DNA of 64,000 nucleotides from Nymphaea colorata (Eukaryota > Streptophyta > Magnoliopsida > Nymphaeales > Nymphaeaceae): the NCBI RefSeq assembly GCF_008831285.2, contig NC_045143.1, forward strand, positions 24,945,662-25,009,661, in the 5' to 3' direction. The notes beneath the pieces are model-generated. The model was not told where the DNA came from. It saw nothing but the letters and a program-made list of their open reading frames with translations, and did not search any database. Below are positions 34,661 to 47,800 of the stretch, piece by piece. Both the position numbers and the translations under genes were made by a program. How positions within the stretch are numbered: position 1 is the first letter of the stretch; each line of letters begins with the position of its first letter.

Positions 34661-34740
34661 ATCAAGTATATGATATATCTACTTAATGACTTCTTTTTTT
34701 CTCACTTTCTTTCTTTTCAGGTTGAGTATTTTCTGCATTT

Positions 34741-35019
34741 CTATAAAAAATTGTATACATTCCTCTTAGGTGATACAATGCATGCAAAAGGAAAGTACAT
34801 GGTGGACCATCCTATAGCTGCCTTGTGTTCTTTGCAGGACATGAAATCAACTTCTTTTATGCACTTGATTTTTTTTTCTTTTTGTAACAATGTGGTCCTG
34901 CTAGGTCTTTGTGCACTACAATTGCTTGCAAACATAGAGGATTTGTGATTATATCCTATTATATATGTTTGGCCAAGAGTAGCCATTGACTCTAAGGTTG
35001 CCAAAGGTGCTGCAAGCAA
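34741..35019 (-). pseudogene. Gypsy protease-RT linker fragment
   Basis: The frame includes KEHKAAIGWS followed by FPFACIVSP, matching the HKKAIGW..DIKGI.P..C.H.I block immediately before RT in Athila/Tat elements. It leads into the RT fragment at 34660 with stops. Confidence 0.65.
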
Positions 35020-37283
35020 TGGTGCACTTGTTAAAGAATGTCAAGTGGGTGGGACAAAAGTAAGTTGGCTATGTTCGTGACATGGGCACTACGGGATGTG
35101 AATGTAGTAAAGCAGGATTATCAATGTCTATTCTTGCCCTAGTATAAGAGGCCTTTATATAAATGGTGGCATTTTATGATATGATAGGCAGCAACAGAGG
35201 TTAATCACTTGTAGAAGGAACTAGCATGAAAGTAGTGAGACTTAGGTTCATATTATTATCATGAAGTCAACCTCGCATATTCAAACTCCCAAAACACAAA
35301 ACTTGGACACTAAATCCTCATCTATGCATAGAACTATCTACCGCCAATCAAAAGGTCATTAGCATATCAAGATTGTTTGGCATTTGTGGTGCACTTAGCA
35401 ATCTTCTCAACCACTCTCCTTGTTTCTAAGGGTAAGGATCCCAATGGAGGCAGTTCCTCCCCCTTGTATTTGTTTTGGCTTTTCTTTGGAGACACATTCA
35501 ATCAAAGTTTACATTTGTTGGATCCCTTTCTTTGTATGAACCCATCAAGATTGCATCATTCACCTATCATCCACTAGTTAGAATAGAACATATGTGTTTT
35601 GACATCTTTGTGCACTAACCTCTTATGAGTTCCACCAAGAAATCTATCAAGGAGCACCTAAGTACACTATAGTGAAAAGAAAGCCTATATTTGACTAGTC
35701 TTAACATCAATTGTTGAAGGTAGATGGGCCACAATTGACTACTTAGTGATTATTCTCGATGAAAGTGCCCAACAAGGGTTGGCAGGAGCTACTTAGTCAC
35801 TTTGTTGGCTTGGGCACATGGCTTAGGGGATAGGTGCAACCAATGACATTGGCCTAGGTCCAAGGTCTAGATGATCTGCGGCTATTGGAATGATTGCAAT
35901 CATGTGCAGGGAGACAAAGGAAGTGCAAGACGCATATACAACAATGTGTGTAGTTACAACCGATGGTAAAAAGAAAGCTAACTAAGCCAAAGGTTGAAGC
36001 AACTATGCATTGCTAGTTAGCTTAGACAAAAGTGGACAGATTAGATGACGGGTTAGTGTCATTGATGTCAAGCTCATACAAGAGAAAGCCACACAGCTAC
36101 AAGTTAAAATTTCTTGTCATGTTTGTTCAGGAGTGCTAGGGTTGTCTCCTCATAGTTGCCCATAGGTAGCAAGGAAGCCTCATGCCATGACACTAAGTCA
36201 CTCAACTATAATCTAAAATTTCTTGTCATGTTGGTTAAGAAATGCTAGGTTTGTCTCTTCATAGTTGCCCATAGGTAGCAGGGAAGACTCATGCAATGAT
36301 ACTAAGCACTAGCACTGCGAGGATATGTAGGCAACAATAACTACGTAGTTGAAATTGTTCTCTCCTCGACATCAAAGAGAACAAGCAGTCGATATAGGTG
36401 CAAGAGATCCTAGCTACTTAGACCAAGTTATTGAGTGGTGAGAGCTATTTCTACAAAGGATGAACAACTCATGTCATTGATGGAGATGCATTCCAAGGAC
36501 CATCAAAGTGAGAAAGAAACGTATCTCAACTAGTGTCAAAGTTCATGTCAAAAAGTAAATGGAATGAACAGTGGAAAGATACAAAGCAGAGAGAAGAAAA
36601 TCCAATAATCAACCCTAAATTAATATGAGATACTGTAGAAATGAGAGTTCAATAGTTATATACATCCCAATTTAAATTCTAAGCTAAATGGATGATAATG
36701 TCAAAGAATTCTAAATGAGTGTGCATTGGTAAAGGTGAGTAACACACATAAACTTTCAGTAAGAGATGTTATAGCTTTTGGAAAGACACAATCTGAATAT
36801 ACATTTTGAGGAATGCTCCTAATACAATATTATTAGGAACAATCATGGCTATCCATAAAAAACTTAAGAACAACATCTGTAAATTTAGTTTAGCAACAGA
36901 GAATGAACTGGTTGTTCCTATTTACTTTTAGAAATGGTCACTTACATTTTAGGACTGGTATAGGGCTATTCCTAAAAGTTTTTGTTTAGTGTTGTGCACC
37001 TCCACTATTGGAATGGTAATGTTAAGTTATTGAAAGGTTAATGATAGGATCACTCTTTAGATGCATTTTTTGCAAATAGCAAATGGATATCAATTGTCTA
37101 ACCAATCAAACTTTACTGCTCGTTTTGGATGGCAAAGGTGCACTATTTTGCTTCATGAACAATTTGATGTCTTTGGATGAACAAAACTTTAGTATTTCAT
37201 CGTTTTAGTTAAAAATAGTTATATGTACATTTGCTACTTAAGAAAGTTTTAGTTTCACTAGAACTTAAAAAGGTTTTTTTAAA
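35020..37283. other. Spacer, possibly further decayed gypsy sequence
   Basis: Upstream gag and protease of the decayed gypsy element would be expected here, but nothing could be recognised. A 109-bp tandem duplication lies at 36096-36312. Confidence 0.4.
36096..36312. repeat. Tandem duplication, 109-bp period
   Basis: The TAAAATTTCTTGTCATG block at 36105 recurs at 36214, followed in both units by GCTAGG(G)TTTGTCTC and CATAGTTGCCCATAGGTAGCA. The units differ by about a dozen substitutions. Confidence 0.85.
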
Positions 37284-37475
37284 GTTTTTTTTTTTTGAGA
37301 ACCAAGTTTATGCTTTAGAAAAGCCAAAGGAGAGTTGAAGCCTTATCTGCCTCTAAAATCTAGGGTTATATTGGTTCCTAAGTTGGCATAAGGTTTTTTT
37401 GACATCCAAGTCACTTGAACCAACGACCTGTCACCTACCAATCACTAGCTTAAGTTGGTGCACCATCACCCCTTA
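37284..37475 (-). repeat. tRNA-headed SINE-like repeat with poly(A) tail
   Basis: On the minus strand the sequence runs from a tRNA-like head (GGTGCACCAACTTAAGCTAG, then the box-B-like TTGGTTCAAGTGAC) to a 12-base A tract at 37285-37296. This head-to-tail layout is that of a SINE. Related copies lie at 24500 and 27245. Confidence 0.55.
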
Positions 37476-39950
37476 GGGCAATTTTTCCTATGCATAAAGA
37501 CTTGAACCAAAAAAATAATTAGATGTTGTTCCCAGATTGTCCATCCCAAGATCCTAGAGATTAGATCACATTGGTCCAAGAGTTCTATTACATTGTTTTA
37601 AAGGTAAAAACTAAAATGCTTAGTTTCACCAATTTTTTTGCATTTACTTTTGAACTTACACACATTTTTTTGCAACATCTTAAACAGTTCACATGTGTTA
37701 GCAATGCTGAAAATTGTTGAAGTCTTACTGAATAAAATAGGATGCACATTATGTTAATTTCATCATTAAAGTTTTACAACTTTCAAAGATGAGAGAGTTG
37801 AAGGATAACAAATCATTGTGGTCGTGTGAACTATGAAAAACATTTCCTCTTATATGATTATTTTTCTATAAAAGTCATTGAGTTTAGTTACAAAACTAAT
37901 CAACAACTGATGCTAAGATTTGTTTGCATTTGAGTCACCTTACCATGTTCAGCATTCAAGCATGTTGTTTTTTCAAGGTACATAGGCACAAGACGAACAA
38001 TCAATTGGTCCAATTTGAACACTTGCATTTAGCATTAAATTCTTATAAGATGTCTTTGCTCCCTACTTCACTCCATCTAGTGATGAATCCAAACTCTCGT
38101 ATGTTGGGCTTGAGAACATAGACAATGATATTGAAGTTATGATTTTTATGTTCAGCATTATCTATAATTACAAGCAACCATTCTAGATTTTAGGGGGGAA
38201 GATACCTTGAGGAAGCCAAAGCCCCTCTCGTTTCCCCGTAGCCCCAGGGTTCAAGGCTGTTTTGAGACCTGCATGAGAAGCTGGATACTTATCAATTAGG
38301 ATTCGTGCATATACCGATTGCAGTCCAGATGAGTAGCGCTCATGAGAATCGAACTGACAACCAACCTTTCACCACTTTACCTATTTGACCATCTACACAA
38401 TGTCCCTCAAGGCAACAAATCTAGCTTCTAGAGAGAGAGAGAGAGATTTTATTTATCATAACTATATAATTGTGCCTTACCTTATTATATTGATTACATG
38501 AGTGAACTTTTTCTTAAAGTAGCTTGCATATTTGATGCATACAACACGCCATATTAGAAAATTTTAGGGGAAAGATATTTTAGGGCGCATTTCATTGACA
38601 CCCTTAAATGTCGTTTTGGAGGCACGAGAACAATATTTAAAGCTTCTTTGGTTGATGGTTGAAATTGGATTTGTAAGATGAGTTTGTAAAGGACTCTGTT
38701 TCTATGAAATGACATTTTCAAAGGGTGTGACATTGATAACCTGATCCATTTCCCCAATTTTTTCACAAATATTTCGATCTTGTTCCAAGCACACAAACTA
38801 CTGAACTAGGTTTTAAAATTGAGTTGAACAACTAAGTTTTTATTTTACATTTCATCGTTTGTAATTTTCAGAACTATCTTCTCCATTATTCCTGAGATGT
38901 GGATAATCATGAAACAATTCAAAATAATTGATAATGTAACAAAAGAGTTTTTCTCGAAATAGGAATAATATTCATGTTTGTTGCTTCAAGTGTTTGTTTA
39001 TGGCACTCATCAAAAAGACCAAATGAACATGCAATTGATCCAAATTTGATTATGGGTATACTATTTCATTAGCTCCGCATTTATAATAAATGAACCTTTA
39101 TTCTAAATTTGTAGACAATGACTAAACAAATTACACAATGGGAAATGCAAAAACTGTTTTGTTTAGTGGCATCCACACACAACCTCAGTTTTTTTACATT
39201 ACCAGTGTCATGCAGTTCGATGTAAGGAGTCCGTCGTATAATGTCGTGCAAATTTTCTTATGATAACTATTCAATGAAGAGGCTTGCTAGCTTTTCCTAG
39301 ATTGCTTTCCACGCCATGTCGTTAACATAGGAATGCACGTTCACATGTTTTATCAAATGGGCATCTTTGTAATTTTACATGGTTTTTTTTTATTTTGCCC
39401 TTATGGAAGAGTTTTCCATTCAACCAACAAGGACATTTTTGTCATTTACCCCTAATATACATTATCAAAGGCCATGACATATAAACTGGTTCATGTTTTT
39501 ACCTTTACTTAATTGAGATTAAATGAATAGTTTCGACTTAATAGATAATTAAGACCATGAGACCTTCCGTTTCAAAATATTTGACATCAACGTCATCTGG
39601 AAATATTTCCTCTTTTACCCATGCGTTTGCATCCATTAATACTCGTGTTCTTAAACTATTTAAGGGTCTAAATTCTTACTTGTGGACTTTTTAATTATAT
39701 TTTTCCAACAGAAAACTTGTGCATTTTTTATCTTTGTTCTTAGTTATGAGAAATCCAACGTGTAAGTGGGAGTGTGGGACTTACATAATTTTGAATATTG
39801 ATTATATTTAAACAAAAATATGGGCTTTAAAAGGGGAGGCGTTCGACGTAATAGGGTCGGAGATTGCGGCTGGATTAAAATTATGCAAAACATTGTGTAC
39901 CTTAGGTGAAAACCATTCGAAGAAAATTAAAAAAGATCCAGCGTGCTAGT
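37476..39950. other. Gene-poor spacer upstream of BIG BROTHER
   Basis: No coding signal was recognised, apart from the SINE-like repeat at 38195-38410. A short (GA)n run lies at 38432-38447. Confidence 0.45.
38195..38410 (-). repeat. tRNA-headed SINE-like repeat
   Basis: The minus strand carries GTAGATGGTCAAATAGG and, 30-40 bases on, the B-box-like CAGTTCGATTCTCATG, the same head as at 29470-29640, followed by GCTTCTCATGCAGGTCTC. No A tail was found. Confidence 0.5.
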
Positions 39951-40493
39951 TCTCGCTCTCATTGCTCGTGTTAAGAGAGAGAGAGAGAGAGAGAGAGAGC
40001 TGCGGAAAAGCTGACGACCGAACCGAAGTGGGCTTAAATATTCCGCCACCTCTCCATGTCTCTCTTCCCATGACGGCCTAGCCTCCTAGGATTCCTGTTC
40101 TCTCTCTCTCGCTCAGAGCAGAATGGTGGGACAATGAGGATGTGACCGAAGGTAATGGCGCGGACCTTCGCTTTTGAGAAGCTTCAGAAAATCTGGGTCT
40201 TGGTTTTGTACTTGTACCGAGTAAAATTTCATGCCAATGTCTTGAGTTGTGGGAATCCGTCGAACTTCGAAGTGGACGGGAGCCGGGGGTCCCGGCAGCC
40301 TTTTTTGCTTGTCGGAAAACGTATGGGGATCCGGCTGGGTCGCATTCTTTTTCTTTTTCGACGTTCCGAGTGACGCTCTGGTCATGTAGTTGGCTTTTCT
40401 CGGAATCCATGTGATCTAGAGAGATCGAAGACTCTTGCTGTTACTCTCCCAGTTTTGTTTGTCTATTTCTTTCAGTAGAATCACGAAGGAGCG

Positions 40494-40531
<38 letters not shown>

Positions 40532-41263
40532 GTTTGAGTAGATCTATGCTCACAGGACCCTTTTCTGCCTGTCTCGCTGCTGTCAAGGATTCCTATAGGA
40601 CGAGGTGCTTTCGTCTCTTCTGGTGAAGGAGAAATTTGTTGCAGCGGTCCTCTGTTTTGTTTTTTTTGACAAAAATTCAAAAAACGAGCCTCTTCCATTT
40701 CTTTCTGTTTATTAAAGGGAAGCTCTCTCTCCTACACGCACACACAGAGTCTCTCTCTCTCTCTCTCTTTGAGTAGGACAAAAGTAGCCGAAATTGTGTC
40801 ATTCCCCGAGTAACGTTGTGAATTCGCCACCCTTTTTCCGGTAACGACCAGTAGGAATTCGGTGTTTACTTTTCTGGTGGTCGAGAGATTCGGAGAGCGA
40901 CATGACTGAAAGGGAGAGAATGAGAAAAGAGCAAAGCAGGGAAACATAAACTTTCTGTCCTTTGGGAATTCTAGAAGTAATTCTTTCTCTGTCCGTTAAC
41001 CTCTTAATCTTTTCCCTCCTCCTAATGTGAATTCTTGGCGATAGGTGAGCCAAGACGGAGATCAAGATAGCATCAATGGGAATGAGTAGTAGGCAATTCT
41101 TTTTGTCGATAACATCCAAGAGCCTACGTTCTTCGCCTGTGTGTGAAGGCTTTCCGCTAACTTCTCCTTCTTTTGGAAGTTTATGATCTCCTTGATTTAT
41201 CAATTCGTCTCATTAATTCTCTCCCCCCACTCATCTCCCTTCCACCCCAGGCCCCACCCCTCC

Positions 41264-41302
<39 letters not shown>

Positions 41303-41684
41303 CTGACTATGCAGGAAGGTCTAATGGGAGTTTAAGGCTGCCGCTAAACTGTGAAAACGGGCCATTTCCGTTCCTGCTGAGGAAAGTTTCGAGCGGGAGG
41401 GTGGACGGTAACGGAAACTGGTGTAGTTTCTGCTGATAGCGGACGAAGCCATTTAAAGGATCTCGTGATCCTTTGTTCTCATTTAATTCTAGGGCATAGT
41501 GGATACTCGCAATTTTTTTTCTCAGAAATTATGACCCTTTAATTTCGTTGCGCTTTTCTTGTGACCATCTTTTCTTTTCTTTTTTTGCATTTATTTACTA
41601 CATTAATTCGGTGCCTTTTAGACTTCTGGTTGCTCGTTGCCTGAAAGGTCGTACTGGTTGACGATCAATCGTTCATGATCCAAG
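39951..41684 (+). promoter_or_regulatory. Probable promoter and 5' leader of BIG BROTHER
   Basis: This stretch lies just upstream of the BIG BROTHER start codon and has more G+C than the spacer to the left. It contains four purine/pyrimidine dinucleotide tracts: (AG)n 39974-39999, (CT)n 40496-40529, 40748-40769 and 41268-41299. CT/GA tracts are frequent in plant core promoters and 5' leaders. A TTAAATATT box lies at 40034-40042. Transcription start and any 5' UTR intron cannot be fixed from the sequence. Confidence 0.45.
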
Positions 41685-41825
41685 ATGAACGGACAGAGAC
41701 AGCTGGAGCTCCACTATATAGATACTGGGTTTCCTTACACCGTGACAGAGAGTTTCATGGACTTGTTTGAAGGCCTCTCGTACACTCATTCGGATTTTGG
41801 GGTCGCGGAGACTTCACATAATGAG
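41685..41825 (+). CDS. BB: BB exon 1
   Basis: It has 47 codons from the start Met to GAG|GTTGGT. It encodes the conserved N-terminus through FEGLSYTHSDFG. An out-of-frame ATG lies 10 bases upstream. Confidence 0.92.
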
Positions 41826-44800
41826 GTTGGTCGAACTCGTTTTTTTTGTCCCGTTGGACATCTGCTGCTATTGTTTCCTATTTATGACAGTTGTAAAATT
41901 ATGATTTAAGGGCTTATTCTTGACAAAAGATTATATGTCAATGTTCGGTGAATGACCTGGACTTTCGAATAGTTTGTACTGTTCTTTTGCTTTTATTGTG
42001 GGTTTTGTTATTAGTGCATACTGCGTCGTATTCTTGCTTTTAGGTTATTTTGTCTTGGCCTGCGAACTGTCGGGCACCATAATAACAATTTAGACAAGCG
42101 TTGTCTGGCTTACATACATCGACTTGCGTAGGCTCATCAACATGGTTTACTTATATTCTGATAGGATATGCTTGTTTTAGTAGTATGCATAGGGCTTGCA
42201 AATAAAGTCCATATCAGCCATGGCTTCAAATGCAGCATATGTGTTGTGCTAGTGTGCAAAGTGCAAACATACACACATGAATGAAGACAGGCACACACTT
42301 ACCTTTTTTCTCCTGTAAGTCAACTCAAAATCATGTTTATCCTATGGATAGTTCGGTTTTCATAGGCCAAAAGGATTTTGCTCATGAATTTTAAGCCCCT
42401 ATAGATTCTGATTTATACAATTAAAAGACGTTAGTCCTTTAGTTGATCCCAAGGTTTTTTTACGATAGCATGCATGTTAATGTAACTAGTTTCAAGAAAA
42501 AACTGGATATAAAATTCCTAGCTAAAACATATTGCACTTGTGTATTAGATATTCTTCCATACAGAGACACATATATGCACTTTCTCGCGTCCACCTCTGT
42601 GTTAATAATGTGTGATGTTCGTGCTATAATGTAGACCCACTTTGTCTAAGACCATTTCTTTTAGTTAGTTGGTTGAAATTCAACTTAGACTTGTGATGGT
42701 AAGCACACACTTGCAGACTAATATTAACCAGCCTCACTTTGATTCTCAATTCCAGAAATGAGACACTCCAGTGATTACATGAAATCTATAACACATATTC
42801 CATGAATGAATGATGAAAAATTGATGAGATCAGGACAAAGAAGTGCAGGTTTACCAAAACATCGATCCCATGAATTAGTGCTTGTTAGTGACAGATCTAT
42901 GTTATAGCCAGGGAATGCGAGTGCCTACCTAGACCTGCAATGGCTTTCAGAGTGCTTGGGTTCACGACTCAATGTATGGTGGCTTTCCTGGACCCAAACA
43001 TTACCTACCATCGGTTGAACCCACATGGTTGTTCTCTATGCATATTCTGATTTTGTGGCCCTAGGTGGTAATTTGGATCTGGTTTTTTGTCGATATTGAT
43101 CCTTTGTAGTAATTTGCAGGGAAACTCATATTGGTCACTCTATGTTGATCCAAACAAGCCGGGCCTGCCTGGTCATAGTAGCAATACATTTTATACTCAT
43201 GGTTACATGTCTGGGATGAATGACTATGGTATGAGAAGTGATGAAAGCCGAAGAACATGGGGAAACTACTCCGTGGCAAATTATGATGAACCGCTGGCAT
43301 TTTTAATGCATGGAAATGGTAGCTCTGAATTGACATCAACGAATGGTCTTGCTCATATCGAGGAATGTAAGCATAACTGTGTTACTTCATTACATGGTCT
43401 CTTCCATTTTCCTTTGAAAGAATGAATTGACAAGTGTATTGTTCTCTTCCCCAAAGAGGTTGGTCTAGTGGGTTGGGCTATGCCTGTCAGGCGAGTAGTA
43501 TGAGTTCAAATTCCATAGATACTACACTCTGCACAACCTTAACCTTCCCTATGCCCTGGGTGTGAAGTACTAGCAATGAAGTCAAAAGCACACCTAGGCC
43601 CTGGGCAGCCATCTGTTCGATTAGGCTGTACTATCTAAGCATGCAACTTAAGAAAAGTTTTCTATTTACTTTCTTCTTCTATTTCTTCCTTCTTTTTTTT
43701 TTCCTTTTTTCTTTTTCTTTATTCTTCCTTCTCCTCTTTCTCTCTCCATTTGACTGGTTTTCCCTGCGTAGGTGCTTCCTAATCCTTTATGAAGGTCCAT
43801 TGCCTAGACCCACCTATCTTGTTAGCCTAATAGGATACTGTTCTAGGATGCCTTTTGTTCTGGTCATAGACAAAAGATTGCCGTTCTCTTCTTCAAAGAT
43901 GATTCCCTCTCTCTTTTCTGCCTAACATGATTATTCGTGCTATGTGCACCACTTTCCAGATTACAGTTCTTTTTGTTGCTTCCAATTGGTCGTTGGATAT
44001 TCTAAATGAATTCTATTATGCTACCCAAACATATAATCTCAAAATAATTTTGTTGAAAATATATTGAGTCATTACTTGTACTATTGCAAATTCAGAATTA
44101 CACTTAAGCTGTTCCACACACTTGTTAAAGTCTTTGATAGCATGTGAAAACAGAATATTTTTTTTATCAAAAAGTGTTCTCAATAAGTTAAAGGTATAAA
44201 TACTACTATTTATAAGTCTTACTTTATCAATCTTCACATATAGGAGAAAGACTAGCACTGCAAACAATCTTATCTCCTAGCTCTGATTAAACACACTTGC
44301 AAATTGCAAATGAGTTAATGCCTTTTTGGAGATTCTTTTGTTTTTCAAAGAATGCCATATGCACTTATTTTATTTGAGTCTTAAAATTTGGCAGAAAATA
44401 GTGTGTTGTGTTTGTGTCATATGACTCGTAATCATTCTCAGGATTTTACCGGGAAGTTTTCCTTTCAGATATTTTTTTTTTATGAAGTTGTTTTTCCATG
44501 TAAAATCTCGGAAACTCAAAAAATTTAAGGACACATAAAAGTAATAGAAAAATGATTTCTTTTGTGGATATTTTATTAATTTTCCTACAAAAACATTGAG
44601 AAGGATTTGCAATAATTTTTAAGGTGTTAAAAGCAACAAAATAAATGTGACAAAGGTCTAAAGTACAAAACTTTTTTTAGAAAGTAAAATATTACAATAC
44701 CGAGATAATACTGTGATAATCTAATGAGAAATTTTTCTTGATATTTTCAAAATATCACGATCTTTTGGCATTTCAAAATTCAATTATGTATTTTATAATT

Positions 44801-47800
44801 ATGATCATGATTTTTTCAGTAATGCAGTCATAACATCATGAAAAATTTTTGGTGATATTTTTTTTGAATTTTTCGTTTTCTCTATTTTTTGCCGATATTA
44901 GCAATAGCATGATATTTTTGAAAATATCATGATATCTATGACAATGGTTTGCATGTAAAGAAGAATATGTTCATTGTGCCATTTAGAGGAAAACTGCCAA
45001 GTTTTTTGGGTTTTTCAGTGCGTCATATAAGATTTATCCTTATAGTTTTCAGAAACTTCTATATGGAGGTAAATCTCGCTTTTGCATAATTATATTTCAT
45101 TGTTTTGGGGACTGGAAGGCTGATGTTCCCTCAAAGAGGCAGAATCTTGGAGTTCTCATTTATGGGGAACCTTGTGTCCTTTAAAATGTGAAGCTCACTT
45201 CACAAATCACTTGTTTCTGCTTCTTATACTGTTTTTTTTCCATTGCTTTATTCTTACTTCTTCTGAATGAGTTTATGTTTATTACAATTGTCATATGACG
45301 TTATGTTATTATAAGTGTAAAGTTAGTTTCTCATTAACTTTTATCTTACTTTTTCTGGTTTTGAGTTTTTAGTTCCATTAACTATTTTACTATCTGTTTC
45401 AGCTACATCTGGGCAAGGTAAAACATCCCATTGCAATAGGTTGTCCTCTATGAAAACCTCTGCACATAAACAAAAAAAGAAGTGAAATTGAAAATAGAAA
45501 AGAAATATAAAATTGCACAATAAAAAGCCATATGTAGAAAAAACTAAAATAAAGAAGCAAAAGCATATCTAAAATATAAAAAAGTAATAAGTAACTGAAA
45601 ATATCATGATATTGTCCCATTATCATGACGATCTTGCTTTAAAAAAACATTTAATTCAATACTGTGCCTTTGATGCCTTTCTATGAGAAATTAGCTTTAA
45701 GATGGCTACACATTCAAGGGATTATCCGTGTCTCATAGCATGACAATACCTTAACAGCTTGCAATCATTATTAGTGCTGCTAGGGAAATTTATTAAAGAC
45801 TTATAGTGAACCTTCTGTTTGGCATATTAAATGAAAAGGGACATTTCAATTATGTTAGGTTGTTTTCTCTGTTCATTGGATCTGTGCAAATCTTTGATAA
45901 AAGGATGAGAGAATAAAAAATGTAATTTTATCTTCAACTGTAGTGTTAATCTCCTATAAGCAATCTGTTGGGGATTTGATAATTTCTTATGTGTTATCTG
46001 AGAAGGCTAGTCATTATTGAGTGAAATTTCCTGCTATCCTGCATGCCTTTTGTTCTTTATCTTTGTCATTGTCAATTCAGTTTTGTAGATTTCCTACATT
46101 GCTTGGCACTTTTCAAACTTGACTGCTTGAAGTTTGACTTTTGTTAATTTGGTTACTAATTTGTTGCAGGCAACCGAGTAAACCATGTGGCTAGTAGTTC
46201 ACAGGTGCCTATTTAATCACTACTACTACACAGTGTTTTGTTTTTTTTTTATAGTTGTGTGTCTATCTTCATGTTAAATGAAATAATTCATATATGAACA
46301 TGTGATCCAAAGCTAGAAAAGACTTCTTTAAGAGGTTTATATTAATTTACCCAAAAGAGTTTGCTAGTGCATCTATATCTTTTTCATTGTTTGTTCCTGT
46401 CTTATGATGTATGGTCAATCTATGTGTTTGTTTCCTTTGTCCTTGATATTTTGCTTTGTGGAAATGTCGACGGAAAATATCCACTTTATATATCGTTCAT
46501 TTTTAAAATATTTAAGATGCTCAGTTTTTAATAGTGCAGCTGCAAGGAAGCTATGGTGAATCTTTTTGTTTTTCTTCACCACATCCTGATATGAAATTTA
46601 TGTAAAGGTCCAGCCAAGAATCACTGAGCAAGCATGGTGCAAGACTTGTTCCCAATGACAAACACTGAAGTCCTTCTCAAGCATGCACAAAGACACTCCA
46701 AGATATAGAAAGTATAACCTTATTGGCTATAAAATGCTTAAAAGATGTACATAACGAGAGGGAGTGTCTTGCAATATAGACGACGAGTAGGCACTGGGCT
46801 AGCTGTTGTGTTAGCCCCCAGTGGCTAGAAATCTTGATGCTGAAGCCATACCAATAAGTGGCTATAGCTTTATACTTGCTTCAGTAGATGATGGTGGTAT
46901 CATATCTTGCTTTTTGCAGCAAGATATAAGGGATTCTTCTGAAAATGCAGAAACCAGTTGTTGCATTGTTGAGTAGTTTGATCCTCTCCCAAATTATATA
47001 GAGATTTAAGGTGGAGCAAGATCAGAGGAAAATTCCCTTGCTTAATAGTTCCTTTGATATGTTTGATGATACAGAAAAGAGAAAACATTTTGGTCCTGAA
47101 TCTTTAGGTTTCTTTGGGGATTTGCACCAATCTCTACTAGGCCTCTTACCCAAAAAATATTGACTCAATCATGCACATTTGTTCTATAGGTTCCAAAGTT
47201 GGAGCATCCCATAGCTTAGGCATATACACAGTGTGTCCTGCAGATTTTTTCTCTATTTTACGGTTTATTTTAACTGCTTTTGGAGTGCTATATAGAATTT
47301 TTATCTTCTTTTCAAATCATTGCACAGAAAATATGAATTTCTCTTTCCAATGACATATTATCACCTCTTTGGGTTTTGGATGTAAGTGTGGTGCCTCCCT
47401 GATAGACTAGACTAGTACCGGCTTGTCTTGGATTTTGGACCTCCTGAACTTGCACTTCTTGATCCACTGCCAAGCCCTCAATGGATCTCAACCCTGTTTT
47501 TCTCCAAATTTGCTTTACTTAAGATCAGTTCTGTGCCAAAGCCTGTTTCTTTGGCCAGACCTGGCTTTACCAAAGCCAGGTTACTTGGGTTCCAACCCAA
47601 TGGGAAGCTACTCAAGTAATCTACCTACCTTCATGTTTTTTAAGTTTCCGGTGGTCCAGCCATTTGTTGTATATCTCCAAGTGGGCGTGATACTTTCTCA
47701 AATGATATAGCTTCACATCCTTATTGGGATGAAGTGAGATAATGGTAAATATAGTCAGCTTATGCTGGTGAAGATATTGAAAATGGAAGGCGGAGTCCAG

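Larger units (their letters stand above)
33261..35019 (-). mobile_element. Decayed Ty3/gypsy pol (Athila/Tat-like)
   Basis: Minus-strand frames, read from high to low coordinates, give a gypsy pol in order. The pre-RT block is EHKAAIGW (about 34800). The RT start is VVPKK...RTTTG, then CIDYR, SLIDQIL and CFIDGHS (34650-34420), followed by VVVHLKDRERTTYA (about 34370) and GIEV (about 34140). RNase H reads AAPILRSND and DVQLNYTMMERE (33937-33635). An integrase zinc-region-like block is LSYYANILSYLLIK (33476-33261). The combination LPFIDQ..ERL..YCFLDGYSGYNQI is characteristic of the Athila/Tat branch. Many stops and at least one frameshift break it. No LTRs, gag or integrase core were recognised. 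Confidence 0.8.

Noticed and set aside
40078-40410. 110-codon minus-strand frame upstream of BB
   Set aside because: Antisense to the BB leader, low-complexity composition, no recognisable motif.
43452-43530. Possible tRNA gene in BB intron 2
   Set aside because: Same reasoning: internal promoter boxes without a complete clover-leaf. Called SINE-like.
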